NCBI GenBank assembly: GCA_029941905.1
Contig: JAPYTQ010000001.1
Location: 124,001-188,000 of the forward strand
DNA: 64,000 nt
Source of the DNA: JAHRVQ01 sp029941905
Lineage (GTDB): Bacteria; Pseudomonadota; Gammaproteobacteria; Pseudomonadales; Azotimanducaceae
Direction: 5' to 3'
Made by a program: the position numbers and the translations under genes. Below, in pieces: positions 16,556 through 26,157 of this stretch. How positions within the stretch are numbered: position 1 is the first letter of the stretch; each line of letters opens with the position of its first letter. Below the pieces are notes generated by a model that saw nothing but the letters and a program-made list of their open reading frames with translations, had not been told where the DNA came from and ran no database searches.

Positions 16556-18139
16556 ATGCCATTCAACTGGGATTATCCCTACCCCTCGACTCGTTCACCT
16601 GTGTTTGCCAGGAATGTTGTCGCAACCTCCCAGCCACTGGCCACCGAGGCCGGTATTGCAACCATGAGATCCGGGGGTAATGCAGTGGATGCCGCGATAG
16701 CCACGGCCGTTACACTGACCGTTGTTGAGCCGAACAACAATGGCATAGGCAGCGATGCTTTCGCGATTATATGGGACGGTTCAGAGTTACATGGCCTGAA
16801 TGCTTCGGGGCGATCACCAGCGGCCTGGACCGCGGAACATTTTGCAGGCATGACACAGATGCCTGAACTTGGCTGGGATGCTGTGACAGTGCCAGGAGCC
16901 GTGAGCGCCTGGCGAGAAATGTCGAGCAAATTCGGCAGGCTACCCTTCGATAAGTTATTTGAACCAGCGATTCACTATGCTCAGCACGGCTACCAGGTTG
17001 GCCCTAAAACCGGATTCTACTGGCAATTCGCGAAACGTCGATACGAGGATTTCAAGGACTTTGGCAACACATTCCTCCCCGGCGGGCAGCCACCAGCGAT
17101 TGGCTCAAAAATTACACTCCCGGATCATGCCCGGAGCCTGCGAATAATTGCCGACTCTAAGGGAGAGGCTTTCTATAAAGGCGAGCTGGCAGAAGCCATG
17201 GTCGCTGATTCCAGCCAGCATGATGGTTTGTTAACCATGCAGGATCTTGAATCACACCAGTGTGATTGGGTTGGCACCATAAAGCAGTCCCTGGGTGATG
17301 TAGATCTGCATGAAATCCCACCAAGTGGGCAGGGTTTAATGGCACTCATCGCCCTCGGCATCATTGAAAAGCTGGAGCCAGAGCAGTACGCGCTGGATTC
17401 CCTGGATTCTGTCCACCTTCAGATAGAAGCCACCCGTCTTGCCTATGCCGAAATCGAGCGTCATCTGGCAGATATCGACCATATGCGGGTGACACCCGAC
17501 CAACTGTTATCGGCAGACTATTTGTCCCGACGCGCCTCATCTATCAGCCTTGTGTCAGCCAATCCTTCACCCCCCAGCCTCGGCGCAAGTGCCGATACGG
17601 TATATCTCACGACAGCGGATGAATCGGGCATGATGGTTTCCATGATCCAGTCCAACTACAGGGGTTTTGGGTCAGGTATCGTCGTACCGGGTACTGGCAT
17701 CAGTATGCAAAATCGAGGTTGTGGGTTTACCCTCGAATCCGGCCATGCAAATCAGGTGGCTGGTGGCAAACGACCTTATCACACCATTATTCCGGGATTT
17801 GCCATGCGCGGTAATCAGCCGGTGATGAGTTTTGGCGTTATGGGTGGGCACATGCAGGCACAGGGTCATTTGCAAATGATGATCAGGGTTTTTGTTTATA
17901 ACCAGAATCCGCAAACCGCTTCGGACGCACCACGTTGGCATCTCAGGCAGGATGGTAAGGTTTGCCTGGAGCGAGGATTCAGTGCGCGAATCGCGTCGGG
18001 TCTGGAACAGCGGGGACATGAAATCATCATTGACGCTGCGGAGCACACTTTTGGTGGTGCACAGCTTATTTATCAACTGCAGGATGGGTATGTTGCGGGC
18101 TCTGACCATCGCAAGGAAGGCATGGCGAGCGGTTTTTGA
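16556..18139 (+). CDS. Gamma-glutamyltransferase family protein
   Basis: A 527-residue N-terminal-nucleophile amidohydrolase. It has the family start region ATSQPLATEAGIATMRSGG followed by NAVDAAIA, the PNNNGIGSDAF loop, and the autoprocessing/nucleophile threonine region SADTVYLTT near residue 345. The C-terminal small subunit keeps FGVMGGHMQAQGH. Family members cleave gamma-glutamyl bonds or related amides. No clear export signal is present, so this looks like the cytosolic YwrD-like branch rather than periplasmic Ggt. Its stop overlaps the next gene's start (TGATG), so the two form an operon that may process an amino-acid derivative. Confidence 0.9.
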   Translation: MPFNWDYPYPSTRSPVFARNVVATSQPLATEAGIATMRSGGNAVDAAIATAVTLTVVEPNNNGIGSDAFAIIWDGSELHGLNASGRSPAAWTAEHFAGMTQMPELGWDAVTVPGAVSAWREMSSKFGRLPFDKLFEPAIHYAQHGYQVGPKTGFYWQFAKRRYEDFKDFGNTFLPGGQPPAIGSKITLPDHARSLRIIADSKGEAFYKGELAEAMVADSSQHDGLLTMQDLESHQCDWVGTIKQSLGDVDLHEIPPSGQGLMALIALGIIEKLEPEQYALDSLDSVHLQIEATRLAYAEIERHLADIDHMRVTPDQLLSADYLSRRASSISLVSANPSPPSLGASADTVYLTTADESGMMVSMIQSNYRGFGSGIVVPGTGISMQNRGCGFTLESGHANQVAGGKRPYHTIIPGFAMRGNQPVMSFGVMGGHMQAQGHLQMMIRVFVYNQNPQTASDAPRWHLRQDGKVCLERGFSARIASGLEQRGHEIIIDAAEHTFGGAQLIYQLQDGYVAGSDHRKEGMASGF

Positions 18140-19410
18140 TGAAAAACCTGATTGAAATCCAGCAAATGCTGGCAGGCCAATGGTCTGGTATCAACAGCCG
18201 CGATCTGGTCAACGATGCAACAGGATCATTACTCAATGACCCCGGGGATTGGGATCCACCTCGAGGAATTACACCCAGGATAAAAACCATTCCCCTCGCC
18301 ATCGGCATTCCGGATGGTGCATCGTTACCAAAAGAAGAACTGTCTCAACTTGCCTCCAAAGTCATCACCCGGCCAGGAGAAGCTGCGTTTGTGTATGGTT
18401 TTGGCGTGGGGTACAGAGCATTGCGAGCCCAGCTCGCGCAGAAATACACGGCTGATCGAGGGCTTGAAGTCAACGAAGAATGGTTCCAGTTGTGCAACGG
18501 TTCTTCCGGCGCTATTGATCTGGTGTGTCGTACCCTGGTTCAACCTGGCGATGTCATCATCACGGAAGCACCAACCTACATGGGCACACTGCGTAACTTC
18601 AAGGCAGTTCAGGCAGACATTCGCGCCGTTCCCATGGACAAGGACGGCTTGCTGATTCCTGACCTCGAAGCCGCTATTCAGCAAGCGCTGGCAACCGGAA
18701 AAACCATTAAGTTTATTTACACCATATCGACATTCCAGAATCCAACCGGAGCAACTCTTTCAAGGAAGAGGAGAATCGAGCTGCTAAAACTCGCCGCAAA
18801 GTACAAAATCCTCATTCTCGATGATGACGCTTACGGCGATTTGTACTTCGATCAACGACCACCCGAGAGCCTGACGTCTTTGAGTGGCGGTTATGGCGTA
18901 CTCACCGTGGGCACCTTCTCCAAAACTATCGCTACCGGGCTAAGAATTGGCTGGATTCATGGCCACCCCTCCCTCATCGGTTTGTTTGGGAAAATGCGTT
19001 TTGCCATGGGTTTGAACCAGATGATGGTAAGAATTATCTCTGCCTATATCGAAGACGGTTACCTGGAGCATCACGGTAAACTGGTGCGCAGTATCTATCG
19101 CGAAAAAATGGAGACCCTGGCGAATGCACTGGACAGACACGCCGCTGATTTCATCGATTATGATCGACCACAAGGTGGATTTTATCTTTGGATCAGGCTG
19201 AAAAACGGAATCAAAGCACAGGATCTCTGGCGCACGGCTGCGGAAGAAGGCGTAGGGTTCACCCAGGGAATCAATTTCTTTCCCAACCGCGTCGATCCGG
19301 AGCAACATATCCGCATTGCATTCCCATGGACTCAACTCAGCCAGATGGAAGAGGCAGCAACGAGATTCGGTCGGGCCTGTGCGCGGGTGTCAAAGGGAGA
19401 CATAGCGTAG
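18139..19410 (+). CDS. PLP-dependent aminotransferase, class I/II (2-aminoadipate-transaminase-like)
   Basis: A 423-residue fold-type I aminotransferase starting at ATG 18139, which overlaps the stop of the upstream gene by one base. Cofactor motifs are the YGFGVGYRALR segment, FQNPTGATLS, the DDDAYGDLYF aspartate, and GTFSKTIATGLRIGW with the PLP lysine; the substrate-carboxylate arginine lies in QHIRIAFPW. It resembles LysN/2-aminoadipate and aromatic aminotransferases and the catalytic half of MocR regulators, but has no DNA-binding domain. Pairing with a gamma-glutamyltransferase-like enzyme suggests a two-step amino-acid salvage, which is inference. Confidence 0.88.
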   Translation: MKNLIEIQQMLAGQWSGINSRDLVNDATGSLLNDPGDWDPPRGITPRIKTIPLAIGIPDGASLPKEELSQLASKVITRPGEAAFVYGFGVGYRALRAQLAQKYTADRGLEVNEEWFQLCNGSSGAIDLVCRTLVQPGDVIITEAPTYMGTLRNFKAVQADIRAVPMDKDGLLIPDLEAAIQQALATGKTIKFIYTISTFQNPTGATLSRKRRIELLKLAAKYKILILDDDAYGDLYFDQRPPESLTSLSGGYGVLTVGTFSKTIATGLRIGWIHGHPSLIGLFGKMRFAMGLNQMMVRIISAYIEDGYLEHHGKLVRSIYREKMETLANALDRHAADFIDYDRPQGGFYLWIRLKNGIKAQDLWRTAAEEGVGFTQGINFFPNRVDPEQHIRIAFPWTQLSQMEEAATRFGRACARVSKGDIA

Positions 19411-19432
19411 CAGACTGCTAGGCACCAGCTAG

Positions 19433-20641
19433 TTAAGCGGTTTTGGACTCTATTTCGGTCCAGGCAACAACCCGGTTTCGACCGAGTGATTTGGCTTTGT
19501 ACATGGCCTTGTCTGCCTGGGATATCAAGTCCCTGGATAACAGTTTTTCGGTCGGGATTACTGTGGCATGACCAAGGCTGATGGTCACACCAATCTTGTG
19601 CCCATCTGCATCTATCTCTAAATTTTCAACATGCACCCTGACCTGTTCGGCCATCTGATGTGCATTATCGGCTTCAATATAAGGCAGAATCACAACAAAC
19701 TCCTCCCCACCATATCGGGCAACAATATCCGACGGCCTGTGAAACATGCCCTCGACAGCACCTGCGACTGCGGCGAGGCACTCATCCCCGGCGAGATGAC
19801 CGTGGCTGTCATTGACGACTTTGAAATGATCAATATCAATCAATATCAGGGTGACCGGATAACGCTGACGCAACGCACGCCGCCATTCCTGTTCAAACGA
19901 CTGGTCGAAATACTGACGGTTTCGAATCGACGTCACTGGGTCAATGGTCGTGAGATCTTTAAGGATCACGTGGGCCTGGGTAAGTTTATCCAGGGCTTGT
20001 TTCAACTGGGCTGTACGTTCATCAACCTCGACTTCCAATTGCTTTCTCAGTTCAACCTGCTCATCCAGCAGATTCCGGTTTTCAAGCGCTACACTGGCCT
20101 GGGACGCAAGTGCTTCAACAAGGGGTATCACAGCTGAAGAGAAAGGGACTACCTTACCGCTGGTGCTCTTTGCATTTAATAACTGTAAGACGCCGATGGT
20201 CTCTTCCAGGGAGTTCCTCAAAGGTACAGTCAGAAATGACTTTGACTTATAGCCGGTAAGTTCATCGAATTTCCGGGTTGCAGAGCCGTTGATACTGGAT
20301 TCAAGATAGATGTCTTCAATGACGATGGTCTCACCGAGATTTGCAGATCGTGCGGCGATGGTACCCATATTATGTTCGCCGTCGGAGTTAACCAACGGCA
20401 CATCTGGTAGTGTCGATGCGCCCACATTTCCGCTCTGGGAAATATTCAGAGTGTCGTTAATGACAATAGCGAACGACAGGCTGGCTTGACCCGTCGCCAG
20501 ATAGACTGTACCGGCGTCCGCATTGGTAAGCGTCTTGGCTTCCATCAGAATCCGTTCGAGTAAACTGTCTATGTGCTTCTCTGCACTTAAAGCAAGGCCA
20601 ATATCGATCAAACGTCGATAAGCGCCTGAGTCAATTTTCAC
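19433..20641 (-). CDS. GAF sensor / GGDEF diguanylate cyclase
   Basis: A 402-residue cytosolic enzyme that should condense two GTP into c-di-GMP. Residues about 10-195 are a GAF domain followed by a coiled linker (about 196-230) and a GGDEF domain with substrate and metal residues in LIDIDHFKVVND, the active-site RYGGEEF (311-315) and a product-inhibition I-site RPSD at 302-305. The first 195 residues are strikingly like those of the HD-GYP protein at 869-2641 (RLIDIG.ALSAEK, then LLER/LMERIL), so the two enzymes may read the same signal with opposite outputs. It is convergent with the aminotransferase. Confidence 0.94.
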   Translation of the reverse strand: MKIDSGAYRRLIDIGLALSAEKHIDSLLERILMEAKTLTNADAGTVYLATGQASLSFAIVINDTLNISQSGNVGASTLPDVPLVNSDGEHNMGTIAARSANLGETIVIEDIYLESSINGSATRKFDELTGYKSKSFLTVPLRNSLEETIGVLQLLNAKSTSGKVVPFSSAVIPLVEALASQASVALENRNLLDEQVELRKQLEVEVDERTAQLKQALDKLTQAHVILKDLTTIDPVTSIRNRQYFDQSFEQEWRRALRQRYPVTLILIDIDHFKVVNDSHGHLAGDECLAAVAGAVEGMFHRPSDIVARYGGEEFVVILPYIEADNAHQMAEQVRVHVENLEIDADGHKIGVTISLGHATVIPTEKLLSRDLISQADKAMYKAKSLGRNRVVAWTEIESKTA

Positions 20642-20870
20642 GTTCTACACTCAACCTGGTACCTCCATGCACATAGTGTTTGTCACTTCCCTTTGCTAAT
20701 TCGTGCGAATTTCGTGCCAATACTTTAGATTAACTAGTTCCTATAACCCATTGTTTTTATAGATACTAGATAGCATGTTATCAATCGTGCATGATCTCAT
20801 GACGATGGGCCTGACCCCTGGGGTTCACAATTACCAATATTTGTCACCTTCACTGATACCTGAGATAGAG

Positions 20871-22154
20871 CTACCGGTCGAGAAAAATCAGACTGACTTC
20901 AGGGACATAAGTGATAATAATCAACGCAACTAATAACACTAACATAAAAGGAATGGTCGCTTGATACAATTCAGTGATTGGACGTTTGAAGCGGTAGCTG
21001 GCAATAAACAGATTCATGCCAATAGGAGGTGTGAAATAGCCTATCTGCATATTGGCCAGGAAAATGATGCCAAGATGCACTGGGTCAATACCAAAGCCCA
21101 TCGCTACTGGCACGATCAACGGAATCATGATCATCGTGGCAGAAAAAATATCCAAAATCGCACCGAGAATAAGCAGGGCGATATTCAGGATAACCAGAAA
21201 GGTGTACTTACCTTCGACGTAGATCTGAATCCACTCGAACAGCTGCTGTGGAATCTCGGCATCCACCAGATAGTTATTAAAGGCCAGAGAAACACCTAAA
21301 ATAAGCAGTATCCCCCCCACCATCACCATTGACTCACGGATCACACCGGGAAGTTGTGAATACCTGACTTCACGATGAATCATGACCTCGACAATAAACA
21401 CATAAAAGGCTGTGACAGCGGCAGCTTCGGAAACCGCGAAAAATCCTGAATAGATACCCCCAAGAATGATAAAGGGCAGAGGAATCTCCCACTTAGCGTC
21501 TTTCAGCGCGTCGATTGCGTCCCGGCGATTGTATGAGCCTGTTTCAATTACCTGGTCACGATTACTCCAGATGCTATAGGCTGTTAACAACACGATCATC
21601 AGAAATGCAGGTAATATCCCGGCGATAAACAATTCCTGAATGGTAAAAGAGTTAGGAAGATTCATTTGCTGAACAATTATGCCATACAGAATTAGTGGCA
21701 GTGATGGCGCCAACAGCAAACCGAGGCTTCCGGAAGTGGTCACCAAGCCAAGACTGAACTTGTCCCGGTAGCCTGCTTCAACCAGGGCTGGATACAAAAG
21801 TGCACCCACGGCCACAATGGTCACACCTGAGGCACCGGTAAATGCGGTGAAAAATGCACAGGTAACGAAAGCTACCACCGACAGGCCCCCGGGAAGCCAC
21901 CCGAGGAATACCTGGGTCAATCGAACCAGCCGAGAAGACAGTTTACTTTCCGCCAACAGGTAACCGGTAAAGGTAAATAACGGTAATGCCAGCAACAGCG
22001 GACTGTCAACCAGTCTGTATATTTCAATGGTGATCACCGTCAGGGGAATATCCGCGAAATAGAATCCCAGCATGGCCGCAGCCAGGATAACCACGAACAA
22101 AGGAGTGCCCAGAAGAGCGAACAATCCAATCAGTACCGAAGCGACGGCAGCCAT
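20871..22154 (-). CDS. dctM: TRAP transporter large permease (DctM family)
   Basis: A 427-residue, very hydrophobic protein with about 12 membrane helices; this is the sodium-coupled transport subunit of a tripartite ATP-independent periplasmic system. It shows the family patterns GASGVTIVAVGALLYPAL, GLLLAPSLPLILYG and IGYFTPPIGMNLF. Its ATG overlaps the stop of the small permease gene by one base. It is the last gene of the tatT-dctP-dctQ-dctM operon. Substrate would be decided by the binding protein and is not known. Confidence 0.93.
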   Translation of the reverse strand: MAAVASVLIGLFALLGTPLFVVILAAAMLGFYFADIPLTVITIEIYRLVDSPLLLALPLFTFTGYLLAESKLSSRLVRLTQVFLGWLPGGLSVVAFVTCAFFTAFTGASGVTIVAVGALLYPALVEAGYRDKFSLGLVTTSGSLGLLLAPSLPLILYGIIVQQMNLPNSFTIQELFIAGILPAFLMIVLLTAYSIWSNRDQVIETGSYNRRDAIDALKDAKWEIPLPFIILGGIYSGFFAVSEAAAVTAFYVFIVEVMIHREVRYSQLPGVIRESMVMVGGILLILGVSLAFNNYLVDAEIPQQLFEWIQIYVEGKYTFLVILNIALLILGAILDIFSATMIMIPLIVPVAMGFGIDPVHLGIIFLANMQIGYFTPPIGMNLFIASYRFKRPITELYQATIPFMLVLLVALIIITYVPEVSLIFLDR

Positions 22155-22654
22155 TACTCAGGAGTTCCTGTTTCAACCGAATTTCTGATGCCGGTAAAAC
22201 CGGCAATAAAGAATCGAAGCGCCATTACCGAGAAACCCACGGGAATAATAGACTGGCAAACCCATGTGGGGACAATCCCAAAGGCGATCGTGCCATCCTC
22301 GTACTCGAACTGTACAAATTCATAGGCATAATACGCGACCACGCCGCAGATCATTGCAGAGAACAGGGCAATGACGACGCGAGACACCTGCTTGATCGTG
22401 GGTCCCAGATACCTGGACAGGGCATCGATGCTGATGTGGTTTGACTCCCGCGTCGCGACCATTGCCCCTAACATCGCTATCCATAACACGAGGATGCGTA
22501 GAAGGGACTCCGCCCAAAGTAAACCTGCATCGAAAAAGTTACGCAGGCAGATTTGGACCACCGCCATGACCAGCATTGAAACCAGCGCAGAAACCAGCAC
22601 CGTGTCTTCAAACCGGTGAATAGAGCGAAGTATGGCCTGAATATTTGAACCCAT
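22154..22654 (-). CDS. dctQ: TRAP transporter small permease (DctQ family)
   Basis: A 166-residue membrane protein with four predicted helices, the normal size and topology of DctQ. Family-like segments are the LLWAESLLRILVLWIAMLGA helix and the downstream ESNHISIDAL motif. It docks the large permease in the inner membrane. It lies 12 bases after the binding-protein gene and overlaps dctM by one base. Confidence 0.9.
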   Translation of the reverse strand: MGSNIQAILRSIHRFEDTVLVSALVSMLVMAVVQICLRNFFDAGLLWAESLLRILVLWIAMLGAMVATRESNHISIDALSRYLGPTIKQVSRVVIALFSAMICGVVAYYAYEFVQFEYEDGTIAFGIVPTWVCQSIIPVGFSVMALRFFIAGFTGIRNSVETGTPE

Positions 22655-22666
22655 TGCCGTTATTAT

Positions 22667-23695
22667 CTACTCACCGGCTGTATCCGCACCATTTGACCGG
22701 ATGGTATCGAGGTACTGTAGGAATAAATCGACACTTTCCTGACTGAGTTCATGAGATGCAACGAGTGAATCAACTGAGGCTCGCGCCGTCTTCCGCCAGG
22801 ATTCCAGCTGACCCAACTGCGGTCTTATCTCGTTCAAACCCTGGGTGAGCAACGCCGCGTAGGCTTTGTCGTTGTCGGCGCGACTATCGGCGTCAACCTG
22901 CTGAAAAATCCTGTCCATCACTTCCCGGACGACATTCTGGTCTGCTTCAGCCATGGAATTGAACGCTCTTTTATCCATCGTCAGCATTGAATAGATGTAC
23001 ATTATCGGAATGTTCGTCACATATTCGACGTGATTGTGCCACTGCAGGGCCAGCGCAACGATGGGTGGCACCATGACGGCGTCAATCAGACCAGTCTGTA
23101 ATCCGGCGAGAACATCGGTGATAGGCAGCGGGATTGGGCTGATGCCAAAGGATTGAATCTGTTTGGCAGCAATTGGATCACCACTGGGCACCCACATCTT
23201 GGATTTTCTCAATTCAGCAACGCTGCTGATGGGTTTTTTCGTTAACAGATATGCAAATCCGGTTTCTGTCAGGGTAAAACTGACCACGCCACTGTCATAC
23301 AAGCCTTTGACGATGCGCTCATCCATCCTCTGCCGGACATAGTCGACTTCCTCATTACTGCGAAATTGCAGAGGTAAATTGTAAACCTGCAGATCCGGGT
23401 AGAAGCTGGTCAGAGAACTCGCTGCGAGTATGCCGCCATGGAGCTGGCCAATACGTATTTTGCGTAGAACCGTATAATCGTCACCCATGACACCGCCAGG
23501 GTATATTTTGAATTTTATCCGACCTTCGGTTCTGAGGTTGATTTCTTTCGCGCCACTTCGCAGTTGCTTCATCCATCCCAGCCCATCGGGTGAAATCGTG
23601 GCAATTTTGAACGTTTTGGCTTCAACCGGTGACATCGTGACGAGCGCTGCCATCGTGCAGATCATTACGGGTTTCGAAAATAAAGTTCTGAACAT
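22667..23695 (-). CDS. dctP: TRAP transporter substrate-binding protein (DctP/TatP family)
   Basis: A 342-residue periplasmic protein. ATG 23695 is chosen: AAGGA lies at proper distance and translation begins with a signal peptide ending near SPVEAKTF; the frame extends upstream into the preceding gene without meaning. The mature part has the usual DctP ladder (KIATISPDGLGWMKQL, the EGRIKFKIYPGGVMGDD segment, conserved ligand-region arginines). It is encoded directly after a TatT lipoprotein, as in the treponemal TatP-TatT pair, in which the two bind each other. A hydrophobic or lipid-like ligand is possible but unproved. Confidence 0.92.
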   Translation of the reverse strand: MFRTLFSKPVMICTMAALVTMSPVEAKTFKIATISPDGLGWMKQLRSGAKEINLRTEGRIKFKIYPGGVMGDDYTVLRKIRIGQLHGGILAASSLTSFYPDLQVYNLPLQFRSNEEVDYVRQRMDERIVKGLYDSGVVSFTLTETGFAYLLTKKPISSVAELRKSKMWVPSGDPIAAKQIQSFGISPIPLPITDVLAGLQTGLIDAVMVPPIVALALQWHNHVEYVTNIPIMYIYSMLTMDKRAFNSMAEADQNVVREVMDRIFQQVDADSRADNDKAYAALLTQGLNEIRPQLGQLESWRKTARASVDSLVASHELSQESVDLFLQYLDTIRSNGADTAGE

Positions 23696-23708
23696 TAACG
23701 CTTTCCTT

Positions 23709-24572
23709 CTAAAAATAGTCATCAGACTCCGCCAGCAACTCTTCTGCCTGCTGTTGAGCAAACATGTTGGTCAGGACCATTCCTTCGACCTCCGGGTCGG
23801 CTGCGAGTACTTCGTTCAATAATTGATCGTGCAGCTCTTTGTCAAAAGCCTGCTTTGCATACAACTCCGCGAACATGACTTTTGCCATGAGGAATTTACC
23901 CCCGGACAACTCAATTGCCTTCTCAAAATGCATCCTGCCTTCATCAAACCTGCCGCCCATCGAGGGTGGTAAGGCTGTTTCCAGCCCACCGAGATACAAG
24001 TGGGGACCACCATTGTCGTAATTCTCGTCCAGCAAAACGATCTTCGCCATCAGATACTTCACCTTACCCAATTGGGCGATCGCGTTAAAATCTGAACTAT
24101 GTGCCTGCATCCAGCCTGTCCATGCAACACCGAGGGCATAGGCAACCCGGGTATCCGTCTTATCAAGACCGTCCACAATACCCGTATATTCCTTGAACCG
24201 CAGCTCCCTGAATCCGCACAAGGTTTTGTTCTCGATACACGCAGCTCGAGACGCGTAGTCAAGACTTTTTGTGGTCAAAATTTCGCTGCGAGCTTCTGTT
24301 GTAAAGATACTAAAGGCACCATTCAAACTCGACGCGGCGAGCAGCAAATCCGAATTGTCGGGACTACTGCGAAGAAAACTGTCAACCATCAGGAGATACG
24401 CAGGGATTCCTTCCCTGACTGTCTCTATATCGTTGCTGTTCAAAATCGTCTCTGCGAGGTCATCGGCGAGTCCGGATGTGACCGAAGACATCATGCTGGC
24501 GCAACTTCCGAGTAATAATACAAACGGCAGGAGATAGAGAGGTGAAATCCGGAAATTCAAGAGCTTAGCCAC
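23709..24572 (-). CDS. tatT: TatT family TPR lipoprotein of TRAP transporter
   Basis: A 287-residue lipoprotein: signal helix, lipobox LLGSC (cysteine 24), then helix-turn-helix TPR-like repeats with the family landmarks CIENKTLCGF, GGPHLYLGGLETALPP and FEKAIELSGGKFLMAKVMFAELYA. TatT trimers carry a hydrophobic pore and cap the TRAP binding protein, implying transport of apolar ligands. It is the first gene of the leftward TRAP operon, 13 bases before dctP. Confidence 0.9.
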   Translation of the reverse strand: MAKLLNFRISPLYLLPFVLLLGSCASMMSSVTSGLADDLAETILNSNDIETVREGIPAYLLMVDSFLRSSPDNSDLLLAASSLNGAFSIFTTEARSEILTTKSLDYASRAACIENKTLCGFRELRFKEYTGIVDGLDKTDTRVAYALGVAWTGWMQAHSSDFNAIAQLGKVKYLMAKIVLLDENYDNGGPHLYLGGLETALPPSMGGRFDEGRMHFEKAIELSGGKFLMAKVMFAELYAKQAFDKELHDQLLNEVLAADPEVEGMVLTNMFAQQQAEELLAESDDYF

Positions 24573-24679
24573 ACAGTTTCGGATCCCACTTATCAGGAGT
24601 ATTCATTTTGGTTGCGAACATTATAACTTACATTCCATAATTCCGTCCTGTACCTTGTTCCTGCCCCGAAACAGACCTA

Positions 24680-25342
24680 TCAGAGCCCTGCGCCAAAGAA
24701 AGGATTGGCCTGTCGTTCAAATTCCAGGGAAGTCCGGGGACCATGCCCGGTGATCACAACGGCGTCTCCATCGAGACCAAATATTCGCTCAACGATTGAA
24801 ACTTCAATTTCCTGGTAACTACCACCCGGCAAATCTGTGCGACCAATCCCCATTTGGAACAAAGTATCTCCGGCAATCAACAGGCGATGATCCTCGAACC
24901 AAAAACTCATGGAACCGGGCGTATGTCCGGGTGTGTGCAGCGCAACACCATTGCAGCATGAGAGGCTTTCGTCATCCTTAAGCCAATTGTCGGGTTCCGG
25001 TGTGGACTGATAAGGCACACCAAACATCGCACACTGCTGCTCGAGACTGTCCCACAGGAACTTATCCCCCTTATGCAGGTACAGACGCGCGCCGGTTCGT
25101 TTTCTTATCTCACCGGAAGCAAGAATGTGATCCAGATGGGCATGGGTGTGAATAATAGCGACGATACTTAAGTCATGTTGCTGCACCAGCGACATGATAC
25201 GTTCCGGATCTCCACCTGGATCAACCACGATCCCTTTCCGGCTGATTGGATCGCCAAGAATCGTGCAGTTACACTGCAAAGGACCCGCAGCAAAGGATTC
25301 GAAGATAATGTTTCCTTCAATTTCAGTGGCTGGCGGCGGCAT
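24680..25342 (-). CDS. MBL-fold hydrolase, YcbL/glyoxalase-II-like
   Basis: A 220-residue metal hydrolase of the short glyoxalase II type. Metal ligands are in IHTHAHLDH, LHTPGHTPGS, IAGDTLFQMGIGRTDLPGG and the closing TGHGPRT. YcbL-like proteins hydrolyse S-lactoylglutathione or related thioesters in the cytosol; they lack the C-terminal substrate domain of classic GloB, as here. It is divergent from plsC with about 70 bases between. Confidence 0.9.
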   Translation of the reverse strand: MPPPATEIEGNIIFESFAAGPLQCNCTILGDPISRKGIVVDPGGDPERIMSLVQQHDLSIVAIIHTHAHLDHILASGEIRKRTGARLYLHKGDKFLWDSLEQQCAMFGVPYQSTPEPDNWLKDDESLSCCNGVALHTPGHTPGSMSFWFEDHRLLIAGDTLFQMGIGRTDLPGGSYQEIEVSIVERIFGLDGDAVVITGHGPRTSLEFERQANPFFGAGL

Positions 25343-25410
25343 TAGGAACCTTTAAGGTAAAATTCAATGTTATAATCGGTTTTCCTTTACAAAGATGTGC
25401 AAATCCCGGA

Positions 25411-26157
25411 ATGTTAAAGCGTTTACTGCATCGCCTGATCGCGATTCTGCTTATCCTGTTTATCTCCTTCACTTCGATTCTGTTTTTTCCAGTAGCATTT
25501 GTTATCTGGCTGGCGACCTATCCATTTGACCGCCAAACCCGTCTATTGCACTTATTCACCTGCTTCTGGGCAAGCCTTTATATCTGGGTATTTCCACCCT
25601 GGAGCGTTAGTGTAACAGGACGATCGCAAGTCGATCCAAAACAAACTTACATCATTGTCTCCAATCACCAGTCCTCCATCGATATCCTGGTGGCGTTTAC
25701 GCTGTTCATTCATTTCAAGTGGGTTTCCAAGGCAGAATTGTTCAATATCCCATTCATCGGCTGGAACATGTATCTCAACCGTTATGTCCGATTAAAGCGG
25801 GGAAAAACCCACAGCATCCGGCGCATGTATCGCGCCTGTGAAAAACACCTGAAACGCGGCAGTTCCGTTTTCCTCTTCCCTGAAGGTACCCGATCAACAA
25901 CGGGTAAACTGCGTGGTTTCAAAGAAGGTGCCTTCGTCCTGGCAAAACGATTGAATCTGCCGGTGTTACCCGTCGTCATTAACGGTTCGAAAGACGCAGT
26001 GCCAAAGAGCAGCCTCAACTTTCACGGCCAGAGTCACATTACAGTGGAAATTCTTTCCCCGGTGCTGCCAGGTGATGATATTTCGGTTCGGGACCTCAGA
26101 GATACTGTGAGAGAGCAGATTCGCCTGCGGGTCGCCGAAGAGATACCGCAGGCCTGA
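25411..26157 (+). CDS. plsC: 1-acyl-sn-glycerol-3-phosphate acyltransferase (PlsC-like)
   Basis: A 248-residue inner-membrane acyltransferase that converts lysophosphatidate into phosphatidate. It has an N-terminal hydrophobic region (about 5-40), the catalytic HX4D motif in SNHQSSIDI, the substrate-binding FPEGTRSTTG and the later PVLPVVINGS motif. Length is normal. Its stop abuts the stop of the convergent DUF2726 gene with no spacer. Confidence 0.92.
   Translation: MLKRLLHRLIAILLILFISFTSILFFPVAFVIWLATYPFDRQTRLLHLFTCFWASLYIWVFPPWSVSVTGRSQVDPKQTYIIVSNHQSSIDILVAFTLFIHFKWVSKAELFNIPFIGWNMYLNRYVRLKRGKTHSIRRMYRACEKHLKRGSSVFLFPEGTRSTTGKLRGFKEGAFVLAKRLNLPVLPVVINGSKDAVPKSSLNFHGQSHITVEILSPVLPGDDISVRDLRDTVREQIRLRVAEEIPQA

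Noticed and set aside
20808..20835. ACCCCTGGGGT palindrome downstream of dctM as a terminator
   Set aside because: The stem is short and no T-run follows on the leftward transcript.
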